Origin: Pseudonocardia ammonioxydans
GTDB lineage: Bacteria > Actinomycetota > Actinomycetes > Mycobacteriales > Pseudonocardiaceae
Direction of reading: 5' to 3'
Length of the DNA stretch: 64,000 bases
Assembly: GCF_900115005.1 (NCBI RefSeq)
Contig: NZ_FOUY01000019.1
Location: 1 to 64,000, forward strand
A model generated the notes under the pieces. The model was not told where the DNA came from and made no database searches. It saw only the letters and a list, made by a program, of their open reading frames with translations. Positions within the stretch are counted from its first letter, which is position 1. Each line of letters begins with the position of its first letter. The translations under genes were made by a program, and so were the position numbers. Shown here one piece after another: positions 34,744-45,058 of the stretch.

Positions 34744-36305
34744 AGGAAGACGGGGCCACCGCGCTCGCCGCGGCCCGCCGGATGTCGCACGGCGAGCAGC
34801 TGGCCCGCTGGGCCCGGCTGTCCCCGGACGCGATCGCGTTCCAGTTCGAGGGCGAGCGGCGCAGCTACGCCGCGCTGGACGAGCGGGTCACCCGGCTGGC
34901 ACGGGCGCTGGCCGACCGGGGCGTCGGACGCGGCGACCGGGTCGCGGTGCTCATGCAGAACTGCCTGGAGCTGGTGGAGGCGTACTTCGCGGCCTGCCGG
35001 CTCGGCGCGATCGCGGTGCCGGTGAACTTCCGGCTGGTCGCCGACGAGGTCGCCGTCATCCTCGCCGACGCCGACGTCGCCGCGCTGGTCGTCGACGCCG
35101 AGCTGGCCGCGGTCGGCGCGGCGGCCCGCGGCGCGGCACCGGACCTGCGCACGGTGCTCGCGACCGGCGGCGCGGAGGCGACACCCGGACTCGGCGCCGA
35201 GTCCTACGAGGACGCCCTCGGCGCGGCGGACCCGGCCCCGCTCGTCATCGACGTGCCCGAGGACGACCCGGCGTTCCTCATGTACACCTCGGGCACCACC
35301 GGACGCCCCAAGGGCGCCGTGCTGACCCACCAGAACCTGGTCAGCAACAGCATCAACGTCGCGCTCACCCAGGGCATCAAGGACCCGGACGAGGTGTGGC
35401 TCTCGGGCCTGCCGCTGTTCCACATCGGCGGGCTCAACGGCATCCTGTTCCACCTGCTCGTCGGCGGCCGGTCGATCATCACCCGCTCCGGCGGGTTCGA
35501 CGCGGCCGAGGTCGTGGACCTGATGGAGCGCGAACGCGTCACCGGGTGCTACTTCGTGCCGACCCAGTGGAAGGCGATCTGCGAGCTGCCCGGCATCGGC
35601 GAGCGGGACCTCCCGCTGCGGCGGATGTCCTGGGGTGCGTCGGTGGCGCCGCCGTCGGTCCTCCACGCGATGGCCGACACCTTCCCCGGCGTGCCGAACT
35701 ACAACATGTTCGGCCAGACCGAGATGAGCTCGGTGACCTGTGTACTGCGCGGCGAGGACGCGGTCGCCAAGATGGGCTCGGTCGGCACGCCGATCATCAG
35801 CGTGGAGGCCCGGATCGTCGACGGGCAGATGCGCGACGTCCCGCGCGGCGAGGTCGGCGAGATCGTCTACCGGGGGCCGACGGTCATGCGGGAGTACTGG
35901 CGCAACCCCGACGCCACCGCGGCCGCGTTCGCCGGCGGCTGGTTCCACTCCGGCGACCTGTGCGTGATGGACCCCGACGGCTTCATCACCGTCGTCGACC
36001 GGCTCAAGGACATGATCGTCTCCGGCGGGGAGAACATCTACTGCGCCGAGGTGGAGGCCGCGATCGACGCCCACCCGAAGGTCGCCGAGGTGGCCGTGGT
36101 GGGCATGCCGCACGAGCGGTGGGTGGAGACGCCGCGCGCGGTCGTCGTCCCGGCCGACCCGGCCGATCCGCCGACGCTCGACGAGATCGTGGAGCACTGC
36201 CGCACCCGGCTCGCGTCGTACAAGAAGCCGACGTCGCTGCGGGTCGTCGACGCGCTGCCGCGCACGGCGTCGGGGAAGGTGCAGAAGTTCCGGCTGCGCG
36301 ACTGA
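34740..36305 (+). CDS. acyl-CoA synthetase (FadD-type, ANL family)
   Basis: 521-residue ligase closely similar in layout to the FadD at 14329: P-loop YTSGTTGRPKGAVLTH, YNMFGQTEMSS, VDRLKDMIVSGGENIYCAEVE and catalytic Lys in RTASGKVQKFRLRD. Both have FFHS/WFHSGDL and an identical SGGFD region, so they are probable paralogues acting on related acids. ATG in a 4-nt overlap with the crotonase. Confidence 0.9.
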   Translation: MKEDGATALAAARRMSHGEQLARWARLSPDAIAFQFEGERRSYAALDERVTRLARALADRGVGRGDRVAVLMQNCLELVEAYFAACRLGAIAVPVNFRLVADEVAVILADADVAALVVDAELAAVGAAARGAAPDLRTVLATGGAEATPGLGAESYEDALGAADPAPLVIDVPEDDPAFLMYTSGTTGRPKGAVLTHQNLVSNSINVALTQGIKDPDEVWLSGLPLFHIGGLNGILFHLLVGGRSIITRSGGFDAAEVVDLMERERVTGCYFVPTQWKAICELPGIGERDLPLRRMSWGASVAPPSVLHAMADTFPGVPNYNMFGQTEMSSVTCVLRGEDAVAKMGSVGTPIISVEARIVDGQMRDVPRGEVGEIVYRGPTVMREYWRNPDATAAAFAGGWFHSGDLCVMDPDGFITVVDRLKDMIVSGGENIYCAEVEAAIDAHPKVAEVAVVGMPHERWVETPRAVVVPADPADPPTLDEIVEHCRTRLASYKKPTSLRVVDALPRTASGKVQKFRLRD

Positions 36306-36323
36306 GGGCGCCCAGCGGCGCCC
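36306..36323. terminator. bidirectional hairpin terminator
   Basis: GGGCGCC, CAGC loop, GGCGCCC: perfect 7-bp stem directly after the FadD stop, 13 nt from the stop of the convergent crotonase. Confidence 0.6.
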
Positions 36324-36335
36324 ACCGGCCGGGGC

Positions 36336-37142
36336 CTACCGGTCCTCGAACTCCGCGGGCCGCTTCTCCAGGAAGGCGGCCACGGCCTCGGCCTGGTCGG
36401 CCGTGAACGTGGTGGCGATCTGGGTGCTGTTCTCCAGCGCGAGCCCGGCGGCCAGGCTGCCGACCTCGAGCTGGCCCCACATGACGTCCTTGGTCATCCG
36501 GACGCCGAACGGGCTGTTGGCCAGGATCTCCCGGGCCGTGTCCAGCGCCGACGCGCGCAGCTCGTCGTCCCCGACGACGCGTGAGACCAGCCCGATCCGG
36601 TCGGCCTCGGCCGCGTCGATCACCCGCCCGGTGAGCAGCAGCTCGAACGCCCGCGACGCGCCGATCAGCCGGGGCAGCAGCCAACTGACCCCGATGTCAC
36701 AACCGGACAGTCCGATCCGGACGAACGCGTCACCGAACCGCGCCGACGCCCCGGCGATCCGCACGTCCGAGGCCAGCGCCAGGGCCAGGCCGCCGCCCGC
36801 GGCGGGCCCGTTGACCGCGGCGACGACCGGCTGCGGCAGCCCGCGCAGCGCGGTGACGAGCGCGGCGATCCGCTTCTGCAGCCACATCCGGTCCTGCGCG
36901 GAACGTCCGGCGCTCGCCTCGGCGTCCCCGTGCCGCTCGACCAGGTCCAGCCCGGCGCAGAAACCCCGCCCCCGGCCGGTCAGCACGACCACCCGGCAGC
37001 TGCGGTCCCCGGCGAGCCGGGCCAGCTCGGCGTGCAGGTCCTCCAGCAGCTCCGGGGAGATCGCGTTGAGCCGCTCCGGGCGGTCCAGCTCCAGCAGCCG
37101 GATCCCCTGCTCGATCTCCGTCACCCGCACCGTCGCCGTCAC
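36336..37142 (-). CDS. crotonase-family protein, isomerase-like
   Basis: 268-residue crotonase: GFCAGLDLVERH, NGPAAGGGLALALASDV (first hydratase Glu replaced by Ala), FGDAFVRIG (second lost), Asp in LSGCDIGVSW. Ends FLEKRPAEFEDR. GTG start 4 nt after the thioesterase stop, so the two are cotranscribed. Likely an isomerase or other crotonase chemistry. Confidence 0.87.
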   Translation of the reverse strand: MTATVRVTEIEQGIRLLELDRPERLNAISPELLEDLHAELARLAGDRSCRVVVLTGRGRGFCAGLDLVERHGDAEASAGRSAQDRMWLQKRIAALVTALRGLPQPVVAAVNGPAAGGGLALALASDVRIAGASARFGDAFVRIGLSGCDIGVSWLLPRLIGASRAFELLLTGRVIDAAEADRIGLVSRVVGDDELRASALDTAREILANSPFGVRMTKDVMWGQLEVGSLAAGLALENSTQIATTFTADQAEAVAAFLEKRPAEFEDR

Positions 37143-37146
37143 GGTC

Positions 37147-37968
37147 TCACCCCTCCCGTCCCGTGGATCCGCGCCGCCGCCTGCGGAACAGCGACTCCTG
37201 GGTGATGCTCGCCCGCAGCACGCCGTCCGGGGTGGACAGCGAGCCGGTGTACCAGCCGCGCCCGCCGCCGGTGGTGCGGCCGACCAGGTCCATCAGCATC
37301 CACTGGTCCATCCGGGACGGCCGGTGGAACCACAGCGCGTGGTCGAGGCTGGCGCTCGGTTCGTGGATCTCGCTCGTCAGCGGCAGCAGCCCGGTCATGA
37401 TGTCCGACAGGTAGGTCAGCACGGCCGCGTGCAGCAGGTCGTCGTCGGGCAGCGGTTCGGTGCAGCGGGACCAGAACCGGGTCGGCCAGGGGCCCCCGTG
37501 CGGCTGCGGCGGTTGCCGTCCCTCGAACCCGAGCAGCCGGGGCAGGTCGAACGGTGCCGACTCCGCCGGCGCGGGCACGTCCGGGACGGGATCGACCTGG
37601 TGGTCCAGGCCGTCCTCCGGGGTCTGGAACGACGCCGACAGGGTGAACACGACCCGGTCGTCCTGCTCGGCCACCACGCGCCGGGACGAGAACGAGCGCC
37701 CGTCCCGGTCCCGCTCGACGCGCAGCAGCATGGGACGTCCGGTGTCGCCGCTGCGCAGGAAGTAGCCGTGCAGCGAGTGCGGCGGCCGACCGTCCGGCAC
37801 GGTCCGGCCGGCGGCCAGCAACGCCTGCGCGGCGACCTGGCCGCCGTAGAGCGGGTACCGCTCGTCGAACACGGTGGGCGCGCGGAAGCCGTCCCGCCCG
37901 GCGGGCTCGAGGTCGAGCAGCTCGAGCAGTGAGACGTCCGCCGGGGCGGGGAGCCGTCGGACGGTCAT
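37147..37968 (-). CDS. acyl-CoA thioesterase II (TesB-like)
   Basis: 273-residue double-hotdog thioesterase. N-domain LYGGQVAAQALLAAGRTV and HSLHGYFLRSGD; C-domain ASLDHALWFHRP (catalytic Asp), GWYTGSLS and ITQESLFR (Gln), the TesB triad order. Releases free acid and CoA from acyl-CoAs, probably to prevent CoA sequestration in the pathway. ATG at 37966-37968 chosen where homology begins. It follows the nitronate monooxygenase-like gene by 37 nt. Confidence 0.87.
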   Translation of the reverse strand: MTVRRLPAPADVSLLELLDLEPAGRDGFRAPTVFDERYPLYGGQVAAQALLAAGRTVPDGRPPHSLHGYFLRSGDTGRPMLLRVERDRDGRSFSSRRVVAEQDDRVVFTLSASFQTPEDGLDHQVDPVPDVPAPAESAPFDLPRLLGFEGRQPPQPHGGPWPTRFWSRCTEPLPDDDLLHAAVLTYLSDIMTGLLPLTSEIHEPSASLDHALWFHRPSRMDQWMLMDLVGRTTGGGRGWYTGSLSTPDGVLRASITQESLFRRRRRGSTGREG

Positions 37969-38005
37969 CTCGGCAGCCGGGCGGGCGGTCGTCGCGGGCC
38001 GGCGG

Positions 38006-39064
<1,059 letters not shown>

Positions 39065-39084
39065 TCAATCGAGCGTGCTGCCGG

Positions 39085-39723
39085 TCACCGCCGCGACGCC
39101 TGCCCACCCACCTGCCCGGCGACGACGAACAGCTCGGTGGCGATGCGCACGAGCTCGTCCCGGCCGACCGGCACCGTGCCGTCGAGCCACCGGACGAGCA
39201 GCTCGCTGAACCCGCCGACCAGGAAGGTCGCCACTGCGCGGTGCGCGGCCCCGGGGTCGTCCCGGGCCGACTCGGTGGCCACCAGCTCGGCGATCCCCAT
39301 CGCCACCTCGGCCCGCCTGCGCTGCAGCCCGTCGTGGCCCCGCCCCTCCTCGTAGAGCACCCGGGCCCGGCGCCGGTCGGAGTCGACGAAGTCCGCGGTC
39401 GAGGCGACGGTCGCGCGGACCCGGGCGAGCGGGTCGGCACCCGCCCCGGCGACCGCGGCGTCGACCTGCACCCGCAGCTCCGCCACGACCCCGTCGAACA
39501 CCGCGACCACGAGCTCGTCGAGGCCACGGAAGCTCTCGTAGAAGTAGCGGGCGTTGAGCCGGGCGTGGGCACAGACCCCGCGCACCGTCACCCCGGCCAG
39601 CCCGTCCGCGCCCAGCAGTTCGAACCCGGCCCGGACCAGCAGGCGCCTGCGCTCCGCGGTCCGGTCGGACGGCGGCACGCCCGCCCACCGGGTGGTTCGG
39701 GTCTCGTCGGGGCCTGGCGACAC
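39085..39723 (-). CDS. TetR-family regulator
   Basis: 212-residue TetR protein: RRRLLVRAGFELLGADGLAGVTVRGVCAHARLNARYFYESF HTH region (residues about 25-65) and a C-domain unlike the two KstR2-like paralogues. GTG 39723 is preferred: ATG 39765 would start inside the palindromic operator F. Divergent from the flavoprotein gene at 39858, which it probably represses together with itself. Confidence 0.82.
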   Translation of the reverse strand: MSPGPDETRTTRWAGVPPSDRTAERRRLLVRAGFELLGADGLAGVTVRGVCAHARLNARYFYESFRGLDELVVAVFDGVVAELRVQVDAAVAGAGADPLARVRATVASTADFVDSDRRRARVLYEEGRGHDGLQRRRAEVAMGIAELVATESARDDPGAAHRAVATFLVGGFSELLVRWLDGTVPVGRDELVRIATELFVVAGQVGGQASRR

Positions 39724-39744
39724 GGGCGACCATAACCTACGGTG

Positions 39745-39766
39745 TTTGGTAACGACCGTTACCAAA
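39745..39766. promoter_or_regulatory. operator F, perfect 10-bp inverted repeat
   Basis: TTTGGTAACG and CGTTACCAAA separated by AC: a perfect TetR-type operator in the gap between the TetR gene (39723) and the divergent dehydrogenase-like gene (39858). Core AACGACCGTT equals that of operator E, but the flanks GGT/ACC make it longer. Confidence 0.75.
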
Positions 39767-39857
39767 ATGGAGGCGTCGTGGTCGCCTGCCCGGGCCCCGC
39801 CGACCCGGCCGACGCCGCCTGCACCTCCTACACCGCACGATCGCCGTGGAGCCGCAG

Positions 39858-41021
39858 ATGACCGACTGGACCGCCGTCGCCACCGAGCTGGCCGAGGAGT
39901 TCGCCCCGCGCGCCGCCGCGGTCGACCGGGAGGGGCGCTTCCCCGTCGAGAACATCGAACGCATGCAGGAGGCCGGCTACCTGTCGTCGGTGGTGCCCGT
40001 CGAGCTCGGCGGCGGCGGCGCCGACCTGGCGACCTTCGCCGCCTGCCAGCAGATCATCGCCGGGGCGTGCGCCTCGACCGCGCTGGCCACCAACATGCAC
40101 CTGTTCGGGATCGGCGCCGCGGCCGAGGGCTGGCACGCGGGCGAGCGGGCCGGCGAGCCGATCCTGCAGGCCGTCGCGGGCGGCACCGTCGTCGGCGGCA
40201 GCCTCACCGACGCCGCGACCGGGCTCAACGTCCGGACCTCGTCGACACCCGCCCGCCCGGTGGAGGGCGGCTACGTCGTCTCCGGGCGCAAGTCGTTCTG
40301 CTCGCTGGCGCCTGCCCTGCAGTTCTTCTGGGGCACCGCAGCCGACACCGAGACCGGCGCGCTGCTGCTGTTCGGGCTGCCCCGCGAGACGCCCGGCCTG
40401 TCGTTCGTGGACACCTGGGACACCATGTCGATGCGGGGCACCGGATCGTGGGACGTCCTGTTCGACGACGTGTTCGTCCCCGCGCAGGCGGTGCAGCGCG
40501 GGACGGCCCCCGGCGAGGAGCTGGTCTGGGACGCGGAGCGGGAGCGGCCGTTCGCCTGGTTCGCGGTCTCGGTGGCGGCCGTGTACCTCGGGATCGCCCG
40601 CGCGGCCACCCGGCTCACCTACGAGCGGGCCCGCACCCGCACGGTCACCGGGGCCGCGCTGCCGACGGCCCACCGGCCCGACCAGGTGTACGGGGCCGCC
40701 GAGATCGAGCTCGCGCTGCGCCCGGCCGAGGCGATGCTCCGCGACACGATCGCCCGTCGCGCGGCGGGCGAGGTGCTGCCGCCGGAGGACCTGCAGGCCC
40801 TCAAACACGTGGCGGTGGCCGCGGCGAGCTCGGCCGTCGACCGGTGCGTACGGATGGTCGGCGGGCACGGCATCTTCCGGACGCTGCCGCTGGAGCGGCA
40901 CTACCGCGACGTGCGGGCCGGGCAGTTCCACCCGCCGTCGCCGGACACGGCGGCCGAGACCATCGGCAAGGCGGTGCTCGGGATCGACCTGGGGGCGACC
41001 CCGCGATGGCCTGCGGAGTGA
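39858..41021 (+). CDS. acyl-CoA dehydrogenase-fold flavoprotein
   Basis: 387-residue protein of the acyl-CoA dehydrogenase superfamily: [54 protein letters not shown] and [23 protein letters not shown]. The KSFCS and SMRGTGS segments resemble the DszC/flavin monooxygenase branch as much as FadE, so it may be an oxygenase component. ATG 39858 follows GGAG; GTG 39846 is possible. Controlled by operator F. Confidence 0.8.
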   Translation: MTDWTAVATELAEEFAPRAAAVDREGRFPVENIERMQEAGYLSSVVPVELGGGGADLATFAACQQIIAGACASTALATNMHLFGIGAAAEGWHAGERAGEPILQAVAGGTVVGGSLTDAATGLNVRTSSTPARPVEGGYVVSGRKSFCSLAPALQFFWGTAADTETGALLLFGLPRETPGLSFVDTWDTMSMRGTGSWDVLFDDVFVPAQAVQRGTAPGEELVWDAERERPFAWFAVSVAAVYLGIARAATRLTYERARTRTVTGAALPTAHRPDQVYGAAEIELALRPAEAMLRDTIARRAAGEVLPPEDLQALKHVAVAAASSAVDRCVRMVGGHGIFRTLPLERHYRDVRAGQFHPPSPDTAAETIGKAVLGIDLGATPRWPAE

Positions 41022-41129
41022 GGCGGGCGCCGGACGCCGCCGGGAGGGCCGCAGCGGCTGGTCGCCGAGCTCCGGATGCGATCCGGCAACGGTCCGCGAC
41101 CGCGGTCAGCGAGCACCACTCACCCTTAG

Positions 41130-41135
41130 TACGGT
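41130..41135 (+). promoter_or_regulatory. -10 box of glgB (leaderless)
   Basis: TACGGT ends 7 nt before the GTG start of glgB, so transcription should begin at or next to the start codon. No ribosome-binding site is present, in agreement. Confidence 0.5.
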
Positions 41136-41142
41136 TCGGCAC

Positions 41143-43797
41143 GTGACCTCCGATGGGCTGCGAGCGACCCGCGCCGCCGAGACCGCCGCGCACGCGCCGG
41201 ACCCGGCGGTGACCGACCGGCTCCTGGGCGGTGCGCACCACGACCCGCACGGCGTGCTCGGGGCGCACCCGCACGCCGACGGCACGATCGTCCGCGTCCT
41301 GCGGCCGCACGCCACCTCGGTGGCGGTGCTGCCCGACGGCGAGCGCGGGGCCGCCCACGAGCTGACGAAGGTGCACGAGGCGGGGCTGTTCTCCGGCCTC
41401 GTTCCGGGCTCGGGCGGCGACTACCGGCTGCTGGTGCGCCAGGGCGGTGGCAGCCCCGGCGCTGCCGGCTCCGCCGGTTCTGTCGGCTCCGCCGGTTCTG
41501 CCGGCTCGGCTGCGGGGGACGCCGCGCAGGAACTGGTCGTCGACGACCCCTACCGCTGGATGCCGACACTCGGCGAGATGGACCTGCACCTCATCGGCGA
41601 GGGACGCCACGAGCGGCTCTGGGACGTGCTCGGGGCGCACGTGCGCCGCTACGACACCGCGTCCGGACCGGTCACCGGGACCAGCTTCGCCGTGTGGGCG
41701 CCCAACGCGCGCGGTGTGCGGGTCACCGGCGACTTCGACGGCTGGGCGGGCTGGACGCTGCCGATGCGCTCGCTCGGCACGTCCGGGATCTGGGAGATCT
41801 TCCTGCCCGGGGTCGACGTCGGCGCCCGCTACAAGTACCGCGTACTCGGGCCGGACGGCCGCTGGCGGGACAAGGCCGACCCGATGGCCTTCGCGACCGA
41901 GATCCCGCCGCAGACGGCGTCGGTCGTCAGCACCGACACCCACGAGTGGGGCGACCAGGAGTGGATGACCGCGCGCGCCGCCCGCCGGGCGCACGAGGCC
42001 CCGATGAGCGTCTACGAGATGCACCTCGGCTCCTGGGTGCCGGGCCTGGACTACCGGGAGATCGCCGAGCGGCTGGTGTCCTACCTGGACGGGACGGGAT
42101 TCACCCACGTCGAGCTGCTGCCGGTGGCCGAGCACCCGTTCGGCGGCTCCTGGGGCTACCAGGTCACCTCGTACTACGCGCCGACCTCGCGGTTCGGCAC
42201 CCCGGACGACTTCCGCTGGTTCGTCGACCGGCTGCACCGCGCCGGCTACGGCGTGCTCGTCGACTGGGTGCCCGCGCACTTCCCGCGTGACGAGTGGGCG
42301 CTGGCCCGGTTCGACGGGACCGCCTGCTACGAGCACGCCGACCCGCGCCGCGGCGAGCAGCCGGACTGGGGCACGCTGGTCTTCGACTTCGGCCGCAACG
42401 AGGTGCGCAACTTCCTCGTCGCGAACGCGCTCTACTGGCTGGAGTCGTTCCACATCGACGGGCTGCGGGTCGACGCCGTCGCCTCGATGCTCTACCTCGA
42501 CTACTCCCGCGCCGACGGCCAGTGGCTGCCCAACGTGCACGGCGGCCGGGAGAACCTGGACGCGGTGGCGTTCCTGCAGGAGATGAACGCGACCGTCTAC
42601 CGCGAGCACCCCGGCGTCGTCACCATCGCCGAGGAGTCGACGGCCTGGCCGGGCGTCACCCGGCCCACCTACATGGGCGGGCTCGGCTTCGGCTTCAAGT
42701 GGAACATGGGCTGGATGCACGACACGCTCGACTACACCGGGCGTGACCCCATCCACCGCAGCTACCACCACAACCAGATGACGTTCTCCCTGATGTACGC
42801 GTTCAGCGAGAACTACGTGCTCCCGATCAGCCACGACGAGGTCGTGCACGGCAAGGGGTCACTGTGGACCCGGATGCCCGGCGACGACTGGAACAAGGCC
42901 GCCGGGGTGCGCGCGCTGCTCGCCTACATGTGGGCACACCCGGGCAAGCAGCTGCTGTTCATGGGCGGCGAGTTCGGCCAGCCCCGGGAGTGGTCCGAGC
43001 AGCGGTCGTTGGACTGGCACCTGCAGCAGGAGGAGCCACTGCACGGTGGCATCACAGCGCTGGTCGGCGATCTCAACCGGGCCTACCGGGACCAGTCGGC
43101 GCTCTGGTCCCGCGACACCACGCCGGACGGCTTCGCCTGGATCGACGCCAACGACGCCACCGGCAACGTCTTCTCGTTCCTGCGGCACGGGGTCGACGCC
43201 GAGGGCCGGGCCACCGTGCTGGCCTGCATCGCGAACTTCTCCGGCGCCCCGCGGGAGGACTACCGGGTCGGCCTGCCGTTCGCCGGGAACTGGACCGAGC
43301 TGGTCAACACCGATGCGGGCAGCTACGGCGGCTCCGGCGTCGGGAACCTGGGGCGGGTGCGGGCCGAGCAGCGGATGTGGCACGGCCAGCCGGCGTCGGC
43401 GGTGCTGCGCCTGCCGCCGTCGGGAGTGCTGTGGCTGGTGCCCGAGGAGACCGACGGGCCGGTGACCTCGGCCGCGGCCCCGGCCGCCGAGTCCGGGTCG
43501 GTGCCGCCGCCGCTGCCGGTCGGCGAGCTGCCCGACGAGCCGGAGGACACCGACGTCGAGGCCCCGATCACCCCGGACGACGGGTTCCGGGCGGTGTCCC
43601 CCGCGCCGGTTCCCCCGGCCGGGACCGACGGGACCGGACCCGCCGCCGGCGACGACGAACCGGACGCCGGACGGGTCTCGACGAGCATCAACCCCGCCCC
43701 CGGCACCGTCGGCACCCGGGCGGTCCGCAACGGCTCGTTCGTCACCGGCACGTCCGGGACCGGGGGCTCCGACACCGGGACCGCCTCGCGGGACTGA
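41143..43797 (+). CDS. glgB: 1,4-alpha-glucan branching enzyme
   Basis: 884-residue GlgB. N-terminal CBM48 domains ([22 protein letters not shown]), then the GH13 barrel: region [15 protein letters not shown], region [18 protein letters not shown] (nucleophile Asp), region [15 protein letters not shown] (acid/base Glu), region [14 protein letters not shown], and the C-terminal beta domain ending near residue 770. It forms alpha-1,6 branches in glycogen. Two unusual parts: a Gly/Ala/Ser insert in the first CBM48 coded by an 18-bp repeat (41465-41506), and an acidic Pro-rich tail of about 110 residues. GTG start, leaderless. Confidence 0.93.
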   Translation: MTSDGLRATRAAETAAHAPDPAVTDRLLGGAHHDPHGVLGAHPHADGTIVRVLRPHATSVAVLPDGERGAAHELTKVHEAGLFSGLVPGSGGDYRLLVRQGGGSPGAAGSAGSVGSAGSAGSAAGDAAQELVVDDPYRWMPTLGEMDLHLIGEGRHERLWDVLGAHVRRYDTASGPVTGTSFAVWAPNARGVRVTGDFDGWAGWTLPMRSLGTSGIWEIFLPGVDVGARYKYRVLGPDGRWRDKADPMAFATEIPPQTASVVSTDTHEWGDQEWMTARAARRAHEAPMSVYEMHLGSWVPGLDYREIAERLVSYLDGTGFTHVELLPVAEHPFGGSWGYQVTSYYAPTSRFGTPDDFRWFVDRLHRAGYGVLVDWVPAHFPRDEWALARFDGTACYEHADPRRGEQPDWGTLVFDFGRNEVRNFLVANALYWLESFHIDGLRVDAVASMLYLDYSRADGQWLPNVHGGRENLDAVAFLQEMNATVYREHPGVVTIAEESTAWPGVTRPTYMGGLGFGFKWNMGWMHDTLDYTGRDPIHRSYHHNQMTFSLMYAFSENYVLPISHDEVVHGKGSLWTRMPGDDWNKAAGVRALLAYMWAHPGKQLLFMGGEFGQPREWSEQRSLDWHLQQEEPLHGGITALVGDLNRAYRDQSALWSRDTTPDGFAWIDANDATGNVFSFLRHGVDAEGRATVLACIANFSGAPREDYRVGLPFAGNWTELVNTDAGSYGGSGVGNLGRVRAEQRMWHGQPASAVLRLPPSGVLWLVPEETDGPVTSAAAPAAESGSVPPPLPVGELPDEPEDTDVEAPITPDDGFRAVSPAPVPPAGTDGTGPAAGDDEPDAGRVSTSINPAPGTVGTRAVRNGSFVTGTSGTGGSDTGTASRD

Positions 43798-43931
43798 GGC
43801 CCGGCGGTCGAGGGCCGAAGCACGGCACTGAGGCCCGGCGGTCGAGGACCGAAGCACCACACCGCGGCCCAGCACTCGGAGGCCGAAGCACCACACCGCG
43901 ATCCGGCGGACGAGGGCCGAAGCACAGCGTT
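43796..43931. repeat. four 34-bp tandem repeats
   Basis: Four contiguous imperfect 34-bp units at 43796, 43830, 43864 and 43898. Each has the conserved core CCGAAGCAC and a variable GC-rich half (units 1 and 2 differ mainly in the last 10 bases). They fill the gap between the convergent glgB and cupin genes, with the glgB stop in the first unit. No spacer structure, so not CRISPR. Confidence 0.8.
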
Positions 43932-43944
43932 CAGGTCGGCTCGT

Positions 43945-44322
43945 TCAGGCGATCCACTCCGGGACGCCGCGATCCGTGCCGTCGGCGAGCGCGGCCCTGG
44001 CGTCACCGTCACCGGTGACCAGCGCGGTCAGCCCGGCACCGGGGTCGGCGAGGATCCGCCGCAGCACCCCGGCCGGCAGCACCGCGGTGTCCCCGGCGGC
44101 CAGCACGGTCGCGGCACCGTCGAGCTCGACGGTGGCACCGCCGTCGAGCACGGTCCAGATCTGGTCTCCGCTCATCCGGTGCGACGGGCCGGACGATCCG
44201 GGTGCCATGCGCACCTGCCAGAGCGATCGGCCTGCACTGCCGAGTGCGGGCGAGGCACAGGTGGTCATCACGGCGTTGGGGGTCTCGACGACCCTGCGGT
44301 CGCCGGCTCGGACGACGTTCAC
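43945..44322 (-). CDS. cupin-domain protein
   Basis: 125-residue single cupin: SLWQVRMAPGSSGPSHRMSGDQIWTVLDG (first motif, with one His retained) and LAAGDTAVLPAGVLRRI (second motif). Small-molecule binding or sensor protein; metal ligands are incomplete. GTG 44322 chosen with GGGAG 5 nt upstream. Divergent from a MarR gene whose operator region it shares, so probably under MarR control. Confidence 0.8.
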   Translation of the reverse strand: MNVVRAGDRRVVETPNAVMTTCASPALGSAGRSLWQVRMAPGSSGPSHRMSGDQIWTVLDGGATVELDGAATVLAAGDTAVLPAGVLRRILADPGAGLTALVTGDGDARAALADGTDRGVPEWIA

Positions 44323-44337
44323 GGGCACTCCCTAGAA

Positions 44338-44356
44338 TAGACAACAACGTTGACCG
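44338..44356. promoter_or_regulatory. MarR/cupin divergent promoter region
   Basis: TAGACAACAACGTTGACCG contains the palindrome CAACGTTG (44345-44352) with partly symmetric flanks, in the 52-bp gap between the divergent cupin and MarR starts. A MarR dimer site is likely. Confidence 0.5.
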
Positions 44357-44374
44357 TTCGACCAAAGGTAAACC

Positions 44375-44857
44375 ATGTTGTCGAATTCGTCGAGGCCGGG
44401 CCACGCGCTGCCCCTGCTGCTGTTGCGCGCGTTCCAGGAGCTGATCGACGAGCTGCACACCGAGCTCGCCCACACCGGTCACCCCGACGCCCGGCCGATG
44501 CACGGCTTCGTCCTGCAGGCGGTCGGCCCGGAGGGCACGACGGCGGTCGAGCTCGCCCGGGCGCTCGGGGTGACCAAGCAGGCCGCCGGGCGGACCGTCG
44601 CCGGTCTGGAGGAGCAGGGCTACCTGGTCCGGGCCACGGACCCGGCGGACTCCCGGCGCAAGGTCGTCCGGCTCAGCACGCGCGGGCAGGACCTGCTGGA
44701 ACGCTCCGCGGCCGTCCTCGACGACCTGCGCCGCCGCCGGGCCGACACGGTCGGTGCGGACCGCCTCGCCGCCCTGGAGGACACCCTCGCCGCGCTCGGT
44801 GGCGACTCCGGACCGCGGTGGGACGCGCCGGCCTGGTTCGGCACCCGGCCGGACTGA
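44375..44857 (+). CDS. MarR-family transcriptional regulator
   Basis: 160-residue winged-helix regulator: GTTAVELARALGVTKQAAGRTVAGLEEQGYLVR is the HTH and ADPADSRRKVVRLSTRG (DPADSRRKVV) the wing with its conserved DxRxK acids and bases. Divergent from the cupin gene. Ligand unknown. ATG start; upstream AAAGGTAAACC is a modest ribosome-binding site. Confidence 0.88.
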   Translation: MLSNSSRPGHALPLLLLRAFQELIDELHTELAHTGHPDARPMHGFVLQAVGPEGTTAVELARALGVTKQAAGRTVAGLEEQGYLVRATDPADSRRKVVRLSTRGQDLLERSAAVLDDLRRRRADTVGADRLAALEDTLAALGGDSGPRWDAPAWFGTRPD

Positions 44858-45058
44858 GCAGGATCGGACAGCACGAGCGCTCCCCGCACCAGCCCACCGG
44901 TCACGTCCTCGGGTCCCGGGCCGGCACCGCGTCGGCGCTGCGATCCCCCGCTGGAGACCGCCCCCAAACCCGGGCCCGCCGTCGACGGCTCCGGCCTTCC
45001 CCGCGGCCGACGGCACGCCGGATGTCCCGAACCGCACCGCCGGCTCCGACTCGTCGCG
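44858..45058. other. intergenic region downstream of MarR
   Basis: About 200 bp without a supported gene between the MarR stop and the end of the convergent hypothetical gene. GC-rich, no hairpin or repeat recognised with confidence. Confidence 0.4.

Noticed and set aside
42859..43896. 345-codon minus-strand frame under glgB and the 34-bp repeats
   Set aside because: No recognisable domain and fully overlaps the convincing glgB gene; explained as a shadow.
43796..43931. CRISPR-like array
   Set aside because: Units are contiguous 34-bp imperfect repeats without unique spacers and no cas genes are near.
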